Of a stretch of 64,000 nucleotides of DNA, positions 49,277 through 60,728 are shown in pieces (position 1 is the first letter of the stretch; each line of letters starts with the position of its first letter). The DNA comes from Ailurus styani (lineage: Eukaryota > Chordata > Mammalia > Carnivora > Ailuridae): the NCBI GenBank assembly GCA_002007465.1, contig LNAC01000276.1:1947961-2011960 (forward strand), in the 5' to 3' direction. The notes beneath the pieces were generated by a model. That model did not search any database, was not told the DNA's origin, and saw only the letters and a program-made list of their open reading frames with translations. Position numbers and translations under genes: made by a program.

Positions 49277-49496
49277 CAGGGCGCCTGGGTGGCTCAGTGG
49301 GTTAAAGCCTCTGCTTTCGGCTCAGGTCATGATCTCAGGGTCCTGGGATCGAGGCCCGCATCAGGCTCTCTGCTCAACAGGGAACCTGCTTCCTCCTCTC
49401 TCTCTCTCTCTCTCTCTCTGCCTCTCTGCCTACTTGTGATCTGATCTCTCTCTCTGTGTCAAAGAAATAAATAAAATCTTTAAAAAAAAAAAAAAA
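49277..49496 (+). mobile_element. Can-SINE with target-site duplication
   Basis: Flanked by AGAAGGCAACACA on both sides. Young copy with (TC)n. Confidence 0.96.
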
Positions 49497-49949
49497 GAAG
49501 GCAACACACACACAGCGTCCTTTCTTGTACATTGACCTGGTGGTCCTGGTGAATTAGTACAGAACAAGAAATGAAAAGTGAAATGATAGGAGAAGAAAAA
49601 GGTTGAAAAATCTGCACCTGCACTTAACAGGGATGCTGGTTAAACACAGAATGCTCAAACAAGAAATTTACTTCTAGGCAACAGTATTTCCACAGATACC
49701 ATTTAAATCAGCACCACTACGGGGTGCTGAGTAATAAACCAAACAGAGGTTTTGTTCTTCAATCCAGACACACACCAAGTCCATGGATCGGAAAGCTCAG
49801 CACCCTAAGGATGGAAGTCGACCTCGAGTTCACCTACACAGTCGATGTGGTCCCGACCATTCTCTGTCCTTGAACTTCCAGTGCTGACCCTAACTAACCC
49901 TAGCTTTCTGCATTGGAAAAACTCGGTCCATAGGCACCGGAATCCATCC

Positions 49950-50730
49950 ACGTCATGACACGTCTCTCAGGGACGGACTGTGTGCCAGACCCACTCTCCG
50001 TGTAAAGGACCCGACAGGGGTCGGGACCCCGGGGGCGGGGACACTCGGGACCCCGCCGCTTCCAGTCGGTTCAGCCAGCCCCTCCGGATCCCCGCCCTGA
50101 CCGGGCGCACTCACCATCTCGCGGCCCCGCTCCCGGCTCCCGGGCGCCCTCCACGAACCTCCGTCGCTCGGGCCGGGCGGGTGAGAGGGGCGCGCACCCC
50201 ACACCTGGGGCCGTGCGGGGCAGGTGCTCGGCGGCCCGCGGCGCGGAGAGAGGGGCATCCCAGGCGGGCCCGGTTGGACAGTGCTGATTGGACCGTGCTC
50301 CAGGCACTCCCTCTCCCGCGGCTCCTGATTCGACACTGCTTCTGGTCCCAGTGCCTCTGATTGGGCAATTTCCCCGTCTGCCCCGCCCCAGTCTGAGTGA
50401 CGGGCGGGGCGGAGGTCACGTGGCCGAGCCCGGCGGAAGCGCCGTTCTGCTTCTCCGCACTTTCCCTTTCTGGTCTCGTCCGGGGAATGTGGGTTCGGAG
50501 CAGAAGCTGCTCTCCGCTGGGCGTTTTCAGTGCCTTCCCGCTTGCGTCCTCCTCGTGGGCCGGGAAATCCCAACTCACTGCCCCCGTGGAGCGCCCCTGC
50601 CTGGAGTCAGACAGGATAGGAAGGCCTGGGGTCTCCAGAGTCAGGGTCAGCGCCGCCGCCGTGGGGACCACCGCCTCTAGTCTGTCAGCGCCTACCCTGA
50701 AAATTGGTTTCACGGCTGAATTTTCAGGAG
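49950..50730 (-). promoter_or_regulatory. CpG-island promoter of the ZNF77-like gene
   Basis: CpG-dense segment read on the minus strand. Two CCAATCAG boxes (complement CTGATTGG at 50,284-50,291 and 50,357-50,364) lie about 170 and 240 bases upstream of the start codon. The same two-box layout occurs in the plus-strand gene's promoter. The long frames here (such as 50,111-50,737 minus) are composition artefacts. Confidence 0.8.
50115..50117 (-). CDS. ZNF77: ZNF77-like gene, coding part of exon 1 (ATG only)
   Basis: The complement reads GAGATG followed by the donor GTGAGTGCGC, the same first-exon design as the plus-strand gene. Confidence 0.75.
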
Positions 50731-50916
50731 AAAACACAGTCGTGCTAGTTTGATCTCAAAATCTGTTGGTTTTTAAAAATTTGTGTCACGTGCTCTTAAA
50801 ACAAATCTTACTCTGACATGCTCCTTTAAGATTGCATTTCTGTCATTTTCGTGTGTGATTGGGTTTTTTCTGCCAGTATTCCTCAGTGATTTTGTGGAGG
50901 GTCAGTGGACCCGGTG

Positions 50917-51302
50917 ATGAGGGAGGAGAAGGTTGGCTGAAGACAAAGCATAAGCCGACACCTTGCAACCTCCTTCCACCGCCACCCCCTGGGTGGGACA
51001 TGTGTGACATTCTTCCCAGGATCTCCCAACTGTCTTAATGTTAATGCCTTGCTAGAGGGGGGAAAACAACCTTAACTTGACAATGGCAAGGCCTCCGGGA
51101 TCTTGTAGGTCCTCTTTAGCATATGAAAGTTCTTTTGAAACCCCCGACGCCCAAGTGTATAATCAGCTGCCCCTCACAACCCCAGAGCAGCAGCTCTTTC
51201 TGCCCGCAGGTCCTGTCCCTGTGGTTTACTAAACCACCACTTTGCACCAAAGACATCTCAAGAATTCTTTCCTGGTCAAGGGCTCCAGACTCCACCCCAC
51301 CC
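50917..51302 (+). mobile_element. ERV solo LTR, gammaretrovirus-like
   Basis: The U5-like end around CTCAAGAATTCTTTCCTGG and TTTGCACCAAAGACATC is shared with the LTRs at 56-60.7 kb. The poly(A) signal position has mutated to TTTACTAAAC. No retroviral internal sequence is attached. Confidence 0.7.
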
Positions 51303-51905
51303 AAGTCTCTCCATCTATAGGGATGGTTAGTATAAACAATAGGACAGAAGCAGGTGTGGAGGTTAGAGGTGACAGCATTGCTTTCTTGAGGAAACTAAGG
51401 ACAAAACAATGATAAAACTGTTAGAACTGATGAAAGAGTCAATTTAGTAGATACCATTAAATATTTATAACATATGATGTATTGGACTAAAATTGCATTT
51501 TTGTGATATGTACATGCACACACGTATGTATGTATAAAATGTTGAGGAACAGGCTTAACACCACGTGCAGGATCTGTATAAGAACAATTACAAGTGCTCC
51601 CTGATGAAGTGACAAAGGTGTCACTTTCATGATATATGAAAAACTGTGGGATTGAAGACTTCTCAGTGCAGAGACGCACATCTCTCTAAACACAGCTTTA
51701 AAATTTAGGGAAATTTCTGATGATATTTTCATTAGGAACTTCTCTGTGCCTCATAATAAATTAATTCTAAAAGAATCTCTGAAAAGTAGTGCAAGGAGTA
51801 ACTAGGCAAATACTGTGAATGAAAAATGAAGAATTTTCTGATCAGATGAACCAATTAAGATAATGAATAAGTACAAATAATCGAAATGGTCTATTGCCAT
51901 TATAA
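51303..51905. other. Intergenic DNA
   Basis: I see nothing assignable. Confidence 0.45.
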
Positions 51906-51906
51906 G

Positions 51907-52135
51907 AAGAGACCAGTAGTTCCCAAGCAGGGTCGATTTTGCCCCTCAGGGATATATGGAAATATCTGGAGGTATTTTTGGGTCACTGCTGGGGATCTGA
52001 ACTGGGAATGATAAAAGCATCTAGTAAGTGGACACCAGTGATGCTGTAAATATTTTAAAATAGAGAGAACTGCCCCCCGCAGAAGAATTATTTGACCCAA
52101 AGTGCAAATAATGCCAATGTTGAGAAATCCTGCAA
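51907..52135 (+). mobile_element. MER5A-like hAT-Charlie element
   Basis: CGATTTTGCCCCTCAGGGAT, GACACCAGTGATGCTG and the end TGTTGAGAAATCCTGC match the MER5A consensus as remembered. Confidence 0.7.
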
Positions 52136-53365
52136 CAGAGAAGTCCTCAGAAATGTATAAACAGATGCAAGAATATAATAAAATATATAATTTATGACAA
52201 GAGATGATTCAATATATAGCCCTCTCTTCTAGTATAACCAAATAAGTTCCAGATGGACTAAAAATTTAAACAAGAAAACAAAAATCCTAAAACATCAGTA
52301 TTTCTATATACTTAGGAAGTGAAATTCATGATATCCAAAGAAAAAATATAAATAAAATGATGACTATTTGAAAAATAAAAAGTTCAAATGTCTAATAGTA
52401 AAAGATGAAAGAAATACCAACTAGGAAATGTTTTCAATTATAGTAAAAAATGCACTATCATTAATATTTTGAAGAGTGCTTCCAAATCAAATGCAAAATG
52501 TAGAAATCCAATAAAATGTGCGGAGGCCATGCCCAGAAAGTTAACAAAATGATAAATTACAAGTGCCTAATAAAGATGTGAGGATAGGTTAGTTCCCCAG
52601 GCCCAGAATGGATAATGGGAATAGATGTACATATCAACTAGCAAAATCGCCGTTTTGATTTCGTAACTCATTACTTGAGGCTTATTCCTGGGGGACATTC
52701 AAAGGGATTCTACTATTGCTCCTTAAGATTGTAAAGCCGAAGGAGCACCTCATTCATAGAAGGGTTTCAGACATTAGTACTGCCATCCAGATACTCAGAG
52801 ATACAGGCTGGTTTATTTATCACAGCTGTGTCTCAAATGTGACATCTGTGCTGGCTGAGATGAACCAGGCTCCCAGCGTCTGAGAGGCAGCTATTGGGTT
52901 AGCAAGTGCTTTCTGCCCATTCAGCTAGTAGAATCAATTGCCCTTTATTTGGCAGGCACTTCAGTGTACTTGTCTGTGTTGTCTTCACGCTAGATCAATA
53001 CTCCTGATCTTTGTCCAGATAGACTACACACATGTGCATGTCTGACAATGGGAATGCAAGGGACATTCAGGGAAAGCTCATGAGCCTATTATGTTGTTGA
53101 ATTGTCCCTTATATCCCGTATCCAGTTTGTCCTATGATTCATATTTTATCTTATTTTGGCACATTTGTTACAATTAACAAACAATGTTGGCTCATTAACT
53201 AAAATCCATGCTTTATTCATACTTCCTTAGTTTCCATCTGATGTCCTTTTTCTTTCACAGGACTTCATCTAAGACCTCACATGACAGTTCGTCATCATGT
53301 CTCCCTAGGTTCCTCTGGGCTGTAACAATTTCTCAGACTTTCCTTGTCTCTGATGACCTTGTTTT
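52136..53365. other. AT-rich DNA, partly old L1
   Basis: 52,200-52,570 resembles diverged sense L1 ORF2. The rest is unassigned. Confidence 0.4.
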
Positions 53366-53366
53366 A

Positions 53367-53584
53367 TTGTTTTTTGGTTTTTTTTTTTTGTTTTAAAGAT
53401 TTTATTTATTTATTTGACAGAGAGAAAGAGAGATCACAAGTAGGCAGAGAGGCAGGCAGAGAGAGAGGAGGAAGCAGGCTCTCTGCGGAGCAAGGAGCCC
53501 GATGTGGGCCTCAATCCCAGGACCCTGAGATCATGACCTGAGCTGAAGGCAGAGGCTTTATCCCACTGAGCCACCCAGGTGCCC
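53367..53584 (-). mobile_element. Can-SINE with target-site duplication
   Basis: Flanked by TGATGACCTTGTTTT on both sides. Confidence 0.96.
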
Positions 53585-53912
53585 TGATGACCTTGTTTTG
53601 AGGAGGACTGGACATGTATCTTGTAGAGCGTCCCTCTGTGGGATATGACTGATACTTTTCTTCATGATTGGGCAGAAGGACCATAAAGGTAGAAGACCTC
53701 TTCTGGGAAGAAGACCATAAAGGTAAAGTTTTAGCCATTTTCATCCCATCATATCAACAGTACGTGCTACCAACATGACTTACCACTGTCATTGACCTTG
53801 GTCACCTGGCTGAGGTGTGTTTGTCAGATGTCTCACTGAAAACTTTAAGCCCTTCCATCTTGTACTCTTTGGAAGGAAGTCACTTAGCCTTCACTTAGGA
53901 GTGGGGAGTTGC

Positions 53913-54074
53913 GGGTGCCTGGGTGGGTCAGTAGGTTAAAGCCTCTGTCTTCGGCTCAGGTCATCATCTCAGGGTCCTGGGATCGAGGCCTGCTTCCTCC
54001 TCTTTCTCTGCCTGCCTGTCTGCCTACTTGTGATCTCTCTGTCATATAAATAAATAAAATCTTTAAAAAAAAAA
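53913..54074 (+). mobile_element. Can-SINE, internally shortened
   Basis: Flanked by AGGAGTGGGGAGTTG on both sides. The middle lacks the usual GCATCGGGCTC segment. Confidence 0.94.
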
Positions 54075-54295
54075 GGAGTGGGGAGTTGTGCTGCATTTCC
54101 TTGAGGGCTGAGTATCTAAATAAGTTTCATTGAATTCTTCTGCCCAGGAGTTTTACCTATTTACCCCTTTATGTATTTATGCAATTCATTATATCAATAT
54201 GAACTCATGGATATTTATTTTATTCTTTGGGTTATAATCCAAAACTTCATTATATAATTTGTTGCTCAAGTTTTTCCAGCTTTGGTCATGGGGGC

Positions 54296-54326
54296 CTCTT
54301 AATGACTGAGCCACCCAGGTGCCCCT
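54296..54326 (-). mobile_element. Can-SINE head remnant
   Basis: Only TGACTGAGCCACCCAGGTGC and a few bases remain. Confidence 0.6.
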
Positions 54327-54555
54327 GAAGGGATTTTTCTAACACCATTATTATTTTTTTTCCCATTCTTTTCCATTCTTTAGTTTGCTTTCTAGTGTGT
54401 AGAAGACCTTCCTTTCCCCCTGTTTATTTATTCCTATTGGTTTTTGGCTCCTGGTTTCTTATGTTATTCAATAGGCTGTTGCTTTCATTGTTGATTTTGA
54501 CACTGAAAATTTTGCAAGTCTTCCCAGCAGAAGCCCTTTCAGAATAGTTTATTTC

Positions 54556-54664
54556 TGGGGCACATGGCAGGCTCAGACAGTAGAGCATGTGACTCCTGAT
54601 CTTGGCATTGTGAATTCAAGCCCCGCGTTGGGCATAGACTTTACTTAAAATAAAAAAAAAAAAG
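54556..54664 (+). mobile_element. Short tRNA-derived SINE variant
   Basis: Head GGGCACATGGCAGGCTCAG, internal GAATTCAAGCCCCGCGTTGG and a poly-A tail. It lacks the CT-rich middle, so it is an older or different subfamily. Confidence 0.75.
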
Positions 54665-54707
54665 TTTTTAATGTCTTATCACTAGCAGAAGTAGTTAGGA
54701 AATAACT

Positions 54708-55549
54708 GTTCAGGTATACTTCCAATATCTTGCAGGTTCAGTTCCTGACTACCACAATAAAGCAAATATCACAATGAAGTGAGTTAAATTAATTTTTTGG
54801 TTTCCCAGTACATATAGAAATTGTTTATACTACATCATACTGTTAAGTGTGCCATAGCATCATGTCTAAAACAACATACATATCTTAATTAAAAATACCG
54901 TATTGCTAAAAATCCTGACCATAGTCTGAGCTTTCAGCAAGTCATCTTTTTGCTGCCAGAGGGTCTTTTCTTGATGTTGACGGCTGCTGACTGATCACAG
55001 TGCTGACTGCCGAAGGTAGGTGTGGACGTGGCAATTTACTGTCATAAGACAATGCAGTTTGCCTCATCCATGGACTCTCCCTCTCATGAATGATTTCTCT
55101 GTAGTATACAATGCTGTTTGATGGCATTTTACCCACAGTAGAACTTCCAAGATTGGAGTCGATTTTCTCAAACCCTGGCGCTGCTTTAGCAACTAAATTT
55201 ATGTGATATTCTAAGTCCTTTGTTCTCCCTTCAACAGTCTTTACAGCAACGTCGCCAGGAGCGGGTTCCATCTCAAGGAACCGTCTTCTCTGCTCATCCG
55301 TAAGAAGCAACTCCTCATCCGTTCAAATTTATCATGAGGTTGTAGTAATTCAAATGTGAGGGTAATGAAAAAGTTTGAAATATCGTGAGAATCCCCGAAA
55401 CGAGACACAGAGACATGAAGTGACCAAATGCTGTTAGGAAAATGACACCGACAGACTTGCTGGGCATACGGTTGCCACAGAACTTCCATTTGTAAAAACA
55501 TAGTATCTGTAAAGTGCAATAAAGCAAAGCAAAATAAAATGAAGTGTGC
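54708..55549 (-). mobile_element. Tigger1-type DNA transposon, internally deleted
   Basis: Left end has CCACAATAAAGCAAATATC and the right end AGTGCAATAAAGCAAAGC with TGAAGTGTGCCTA. Most of the transposase gene is missing: the internal junction falls at about 55,355, where C-terminal transposase DNA meets the 5' non-coding end. Strand is that of the remaining transposase. Confidence 0.85.
54942..55310 (-). pseudogene. Tigger1 transposase, C-terminal fragment (open 122 codons)
   Basis: Minus-strand frame with LLTDEQRRRFLEMEPAPG, then GFEKIDSNL and SSTVGKMPSNS, ending RKDPLAAKR. This is the C-terminal tail of the pogo/Tigger1 transposase, downstream of the DDE domain, so it has no catalytic residues. 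It is an open fragment of a dead element, not a domesticated gene on present evidence. Confidence 0.85.
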
Positions 55550-55586
55550 CTATATATAATTAAATGCTAAACATACTCTGTCTTTG

Positions 55587-55960
55587 TTTGTTAGGGCTTC
55601 TTCCATAACAAAATAACACAGTCATAGGGGGCTTAAAAACAGGAATTTATTTCTTCAGAGTCCTAGAGGCTGGAAGTCCAAGATCAAGGTATCCATAGGG
55701 CTGGGTTCTTCTGAGGCCTCTCCTTGGCTTGCAGATGGCTTTGTCTTTTATCTTTACATGGTCATCTTTCTGTGTGTGTATGTCCTTGTCTCCTTTTTAT
55801 AAGTACACAAGTCACATTGGATTAGGGCCCACCCTAATGGCCTCGTTTTAATGTAATCTCCTCATTTAAGGCCCGGTCTCCAAATAAAGTCACACTCTAA
55901 GGGTCTGGCGGTCAGAGCTTCAAATTTTGGGGGTGAACACAATTAGGTCCATAACATATT
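55587..55960 (-). mobile_element. MLT1-type LTR, complete-looking
   Basis: From TTGTTAGGGCTTCTTCCATA to GTGAACACAATTAGGTCC. The reverse complement reads as an MLT1 LTR, including the ATTAGGGCCCACCCTAATG region. Confidence 0.8.
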
Positions 55961-56020
55961 CTAATGAGGCATATAAAAAAGCATAACAGGATAATAGAAA
56001 TTTTCATTGATGTAGGAAAG

Positions 56021-56608
56021 ATGTTAGGGTTTGGAGCTGACAGCCAAGAAAGAATTCTTGAGATGTCTTTGGTGCAAAAACGTGATTTTATTAAAGCACA
56101 GGGACAGGGCTTTGGGGCAGAAAGAGCTGCGCTGGGGCCATGAAGAGTGGTCCATTATATACTTTCAAGTCGGGGAGGGAGGTCAGTCTCTACGGAATTT
56201 GGAAGCAATGTTTCCAGGACCTTGAGGGGCTAGCTGATGTTGGGAAAAGGTCACTCATTACCATCTAATCAAACCTTAGTCATGAGACCCTTCAGATGTA
56301 TGTCTGTGGGCCATATGCCTGGGGGATGATTGCCAACACGTATCTTGGAGGGTTTAGAGATAAAGGAAGTTTCCAGAGGAATTTTTATACCTTAAAGTAG
56401 ACATATAAGATCCTGGGGGTGGGGGCAGTGCAGGTGGGATTTGGGCTAGGATTGCTTTTTGCGTTTAGCAAAGTATTAACGTTGAGGCCGTTGAGCCCCT
56501 GGAGGAATGTTACTCTACCTGTTTCAAAGACTTGTCAGTGGACTCTAGGTAGTAAGGAAATTTAATAATTTTTCTTCTGCCTTTGTTTCCCACATCATTA
56601 ACACACAT
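56021..56608 (-). mobile_element. ERV LTR (same family as 50.9 and 60 kb)
   Basis: On the minus strand the order is TGTGGGAAAC start, TATA-like TATATAATGG, then CTTTAATAAAATCAC as poly(A) signal, and AAGAATTCTTTCTTGG near the end. No internal retroviral sequence is attached: solo LTR. Confidence 0.72.
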
Positions 56609-57039
56609 CAATTCTTTTTAAAATGCTGTAATTAGGACAGGATGGTATTGTCAGAGAGATGGACAAATAGACTAGTGAAATAGAACAGAAAGCCCTCAAT
56701 TTTTTGGAAGGCCCACTTATTTTTGGAAGGTGAATAAATCCATGCCAGAGCAGACATTGCCAGGCAGTGGTAGAAATGATATTTTACAGGGGGACAGTGA
56801 GGACTGATCATCTACAGGGTAATAGGGATCTTCCTATCATCAGTGTCCTACATGATAATCATTTCATTGCAGATTTAACTGTGATAAGCAAAAGTGGAAC
56901 AGTTTCCAAAGAAGTTATAAGAAACACTTTTATACCTTGAGTTGGGAGCTCCTTCTTAGAAGGAGAAAAGCTACAAAGCTGCCAAGTAAGCTACAAAGAG
57001 ATGGGTCAACACGATGCTGTTAATGTTAAGACCAGTCCA

Positions 57040-57238
57040 GGGCGCCTGGGTGGCCCAGTGGGTTAAAGCCTCTGCCTTCGGCTCAGGTCATGATCCCAGG
57101 GTCCTGGGATCAAGGCCCGCATCGGGCTCCCTGCTCAGCAAGGAGCCTGCTTCCTCCTCTCTCTCTGCCTGCCTCTCTGCCTCCTTGTGATCTCTCTCCC
57201 TCTGTGAAATAAATAAATAAAANAAAAAAAAAAAAAAA
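57040..57238 (+). mobile_element. Can-SINE with target-site duplication and an N in its tail
   Basis: Flanked by AGACCAGTCCA on both sides. The single N at 57,223 is within the poly-A tail. Confidence 0.95.
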
Positions 57239-57633
57239 GACCAGTCCATCGGTGTGTAGAATAAGAAGAATGAAAAGATAAGCCACAGTTTCAGAGGAGA
57301 TATTTGCAGAATCAAGGAATGAAGAAGGATCCACTTCTAGAGAATGTAAACCCTGTACGAAGGAAGAAAGGTGACTGGAAACTTCAACAGATGATGAAAG
57401 ACAACAGAGGAAAAGTGTTTGATCTTTCGAGTAATTAGTTAAAAATAATGTAAAAAGCCCAGAGATCCTTTTTCACATCCTCCATGGGCAAAAGTTCACA
57501 AATTAGGTAATTCTGCAAGTGGACAATCATAGGAAGTTAAAAATATATATATACATGATGGGAGAGTGTCAAATCACCGACTCTATCAGCCTTTCTTGGT
57601 AAGTATGAACATTACTGATGCGGCTTGCAGTGT

Positions 57634-58036
57634 TGTTGGCGTCCGGAGAAAACAGCCAAGAACGAATTCTTGAGATGTCTTTGGGGTAAGCAGGTGATTT
57701 TATTAAAGCACAGGGACAGGACCCAAGGGCAGAAGGAGCTGCATTATCAGTGTGAGTGGTGACCGATTATTCACTTGGGAGTTGGGGGAGGTAAGGAGCA
57801 AGGGAGGTTTCTGAAATGACTTTGATATGCTGAAGAGGACTCACAGGTACTGGAAGCCTGGCTATGGTCACCTGGCTATGGTCACGGGAAGGTTGTTTTT
57901 CCCTCTAGTGAGACATCAGGCAGCTTCCTGGAGGAAGGTTATAATCTGTCTCTCTCAAGTATTCACCAGTGGGCTGCAGGCTATAAAGAAATTTAATTTT
58001 ATTTACATTCCCTTCTGCTTTTGTTTCCCACATCCC
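57634..58036 (-). mobile_element. ERV LTR, minus orientation
   Basis: The complement of GATTTTATTAAAGCACAGGG and AATTCTTGAGATGTCTTTGG places its U5 at the left. The other end is TTTTGTTTCCCACA. Confidence 0.7.
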
Positions 58037-58046
58037 TACGGAGGGG

Positions 58047-58125
58047 AGGGTGATTTTTATTATAGCACGGGACAGGACCCATGGTCCCGAAGAGCTTTGG
58101 CTGTATGAGGCTGGTGGTTATTGAC
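58047..58125 (-). mobile_element. ERV LTR fragment
   Basis: A short second copy of the R-region text (TTATTATAGCACGGGACAG) directly behind the previous LTR. Confidence 0.55.
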
Positions 58126-58258
58126 GAGGAAAACAAAAGCAAAAGAAATGTCAGGAACTTTAAATGTCCCTACAACCTGCAGCCCATCCACAAATACTTG
58201 AACTAGGCCAAGGACGACATTCCTCAAAGAACTCACAACTGCCTAATGTTAATGCTTT

Positions 58259-58434
58259 TAAAAAAAATTTTTTTTATTTGAGAAAGTGAGAGCATGAGTA
58301 GAGGGGCAGAGGGAGAGGGAGAAGCAGACTCCCCAGTGAACAGGGAGCCAGATGCGGGACTCAGTCCCAGAACCCTGGGATCATGACCCGAGCTGAAGGC
58401 GGACACTTAACCGACTAAGCCACCTGGGCGCCGC
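58259..58434 (-). mobile_element. Can-SINE in LTR
   Basis: Minus-strand copy flanked by GTTAATGCTTT and GTTGATGCTTT. Confidence 0.9.
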
Positions 58435-58783
58435 AGTGTTGATGCTTTGCTAGAGGCAAAAAGCAATCTTACCTTTGACTTTAGTCAGACCTCCAGGATC
58501 CTGTAAGGCCTCTTTAACATACGAAAATCCCTTTGGAAACTTCCTTTATCTCTACTCTATACATCTCCCTACCCCCTTCAAAAGATATATGTTAGCAATC
58601 ATCCTCTGAACATACGGGCCCCGATACACATCTGAAGGGCCTTCTAATAGTGTTTTACTAGACAGTAGTAAACAACCTTATCTTAACATCAGCTAGCCTC
58701 TCAAGGTCCTGGAAGACTTCTTTCCAAATTTCTTAGAGACTTAACACTATCCCTAAGCCCCACTAACTAAAAAGTACATAATC

Positions 58784-59204
58784 AGGGCGCCTGGGTGGCT
58801 CAGTCAATTAAGCATCTGCCTTCCACTCAGGTCATGATCCCAGGGTCCTGGGATCGAGTCCAACATCAGGCTCCCTGCTCAGTGGGAGCCTGCTTCTCCC
58901 TCTGCCCCTTCCCCTGCTCTCTCTCTCTTTCTTTTTTTTATTTATTTATTTTTATTTTTATTTTTTTTAAAGATTTTATTTATTTATTTCACAGTGGGAG
59001 AGAGATCACAAGGAGGCAGAGAGGCAGGCAGAGAGAGAGGGGGAAGCAGGCTCCCTGCTGAGCAGAGAGCCCGATGCGGGCCTCGATCCCAGGACCCTGA
59101 GATCATGACCTGAGCCGAAAGCAGAGGCTTTAACCCACTGAGCCACCCAGGCGCCCTCTCTCTCTCTTTCTATAAGTAAATAAATAAGTAAAATCTTTAA
59201 AAAT
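58784..59204 (+). mobile_element. Can-SINE split by a nested SINE
   Basis: Plus-strand head at 58,784-58,929, tail at 59,157-59,204. Flanked by AAAGTACATA on both sides. Confidence 0.93.
58930..59156 (-). mobile_element. Can-SINE nested inside a Can-SINE
   Basis: Young minus-strand copy inserted in the CT-rich part of the outer SINE. CTCTCTCTTTCT recurs on both sides. Confidence 0.94.
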
Positions 59205-59214
59205 AAAGTACATA

Positions 59215-59416
59215 GGGCGCCTGGGTGGCTCAGTGGGTTAAAGCCTCTGCTTTCGGCTCAGGTCATGATCTCAGGGTCCTGGGATCGAGGCCCATATCGG
59301 GCTCTCTGCTCGGCGGGGAGCCTGCTTCCTCCTCTCTCTCTGCCTCTCTGCCTACTTGTGATCTCTATCTCTCTCTGTGTCAAATAAAGAAATAAAATCT
59401 TTAAAAAAAAATAAAT
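59215..59416 (+). mobile_element. Can-SINE at the same target site
   Basis: A third AAAGTACATA follows at 59,417, so this copy inserted into the duplicated target site of the previous SINE. Confidence 0.94.
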
Positions 59417-59952
59417 AAAGTACATAATCAATCACGCCTCAAAATCTCTGTGCAGCTGTTCCTGCCCATAGGTCCTATCTCTGTGCTTTAATAAAAACAC
59501 CTTTTTTGCACCAGAAATGTCTCAAGAATTCTTTCTTCCCCTTTCACTCCCAGACCCCACATCACATCAGTGATATGCTTAGTGCTCAAGGGGGAGGGGA
59601 TGTGCAGGGAATGTTAGATCATGTATGTCTTCTTCGAATTTCTTCTCAAACCTACTTTGCAAGATTTCTCTTGGTGCTTATCATTCAGTTCAATATTAAC
59701 TATAGGTGAGATGTGCAGGTAGTTATGAGACCTCTTGAGAATGTAGCGACCAGTGAGAATTTGATCCTTATCAGAATGACGCAGGCTATGGGTCAGCCTT
59801 CTGGGCTGAACGTGAACATTTTTCTGCTTCTGTCCCTCATCATTTCACCCCTGACCAATTTTCAGTCCTTAAATCTTGAAGGTTGTTGAAGGGTTAAGGG
59901 CTCATCCTTTATAACTTCTTCAAGCCAACAGGGGGTCATAGAGATGTCCCTA

Positions 59953-60728
59953 TCATGAGGGAGCAGAAGGCAAGCTGAGGACAGAGCAGAGGCTGACACC
60001 CCGCAAACCACCCCCCTTCCCAGGTAGGATCTGTGTGACATTCCTCAGGCACTCCCAGCTGCCCTAAAACTAAAGGAAGAAAAGACAAATGTTTAACTAA
60101 TAGAGATCACAGTCCTGTAAGATATGAGTCTCCTTCAGTTTACAAATGTTTTAGTGAGGGCGTCTGGGTGGCTCAGTGGGTTAAAGCCTCTGCCTTCGGC
60201 TCAGGTCATGATCTCAGGGTCCTGGGATCGAGGCCCGCATCGGGCTCCCTGCTCAGTGGGGAGCCTGCTTCCTCCCCTCTCTCTGCCTGCCTCTCAGCCT
60301 ACTTGTGATCTCTCTCTGTCAAATAAATAAAATCTTTAAAACAAACAAAAGCCCCACAAATGTTTTAGTGATTTACAAGGAAAAAAGCATTCTTATCAAT
60401 AACCTAACTTCTAGAAGGAAACTCCCAACTATCTTAATGTTAATGTTTTACTAGAGGGAAAAACAACCTTAACTTGATAATGGCAAGGCCCCCAATTTCT
60501 TGTAGGTCCTCTTTAGCACACAAAAGTTCTTTCGAAAACCTCCCTTTTTCCTTAGCTCTTTTTGCCCACTGGTCCTGTCCCCCCGTGCTTTTTTTTTTTC
60601 TTCTATAAGTACGATTTTTATTGAAATTTTTATTGACTGTCCCTGTGCTTTAATAAAACTACCATTTTGCACCAAAGAGATTCCAAGAATTCTTTCCTTG
60701 GCCGTCAGCTCTGGACCTCACCCCACCA
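59953..60728 (+). mobile_element. ERV LTR, plus, carrying a SINE
   Basis: Contains TGTGCTTTAATAAAACTACC at about 60,644 and the U5 text AAGAATTCTTTCCTTGG, ending near CACCCCACCA. A T-rich insertion lies at 60,588-60,640. Confidence 0.7.
60158..60350 (+). mobile_element. Can-SINE with target-site duplication
   Basis: Flanked by ACAAATGTTTTAGTGA on both sides, inside the LTR. Confidence 0.96.

Larger units (their letters stand above)
58126..59562 (+). mobile_element. ERV LTR, plus, carrying four SINE insertions
   Basis: Starts near AAAACAAAAGCAAAAGAAATG and ends with GCTTTAATAAAAACACC, then CTCAAGAATTCTTTC and CCAGACCCCACA. SINEs at 58,259, 58,784 (with a nested one) and 59,215 interrupt it. 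Confidence 0.65.

Noticed and set aside
49953..50737. 206- and 208-codon minus ORFs in the third CpG island
   Set aside because: They overlap each other in different frames and cover the promoter and exon 1 of the ZNF77-like gene.
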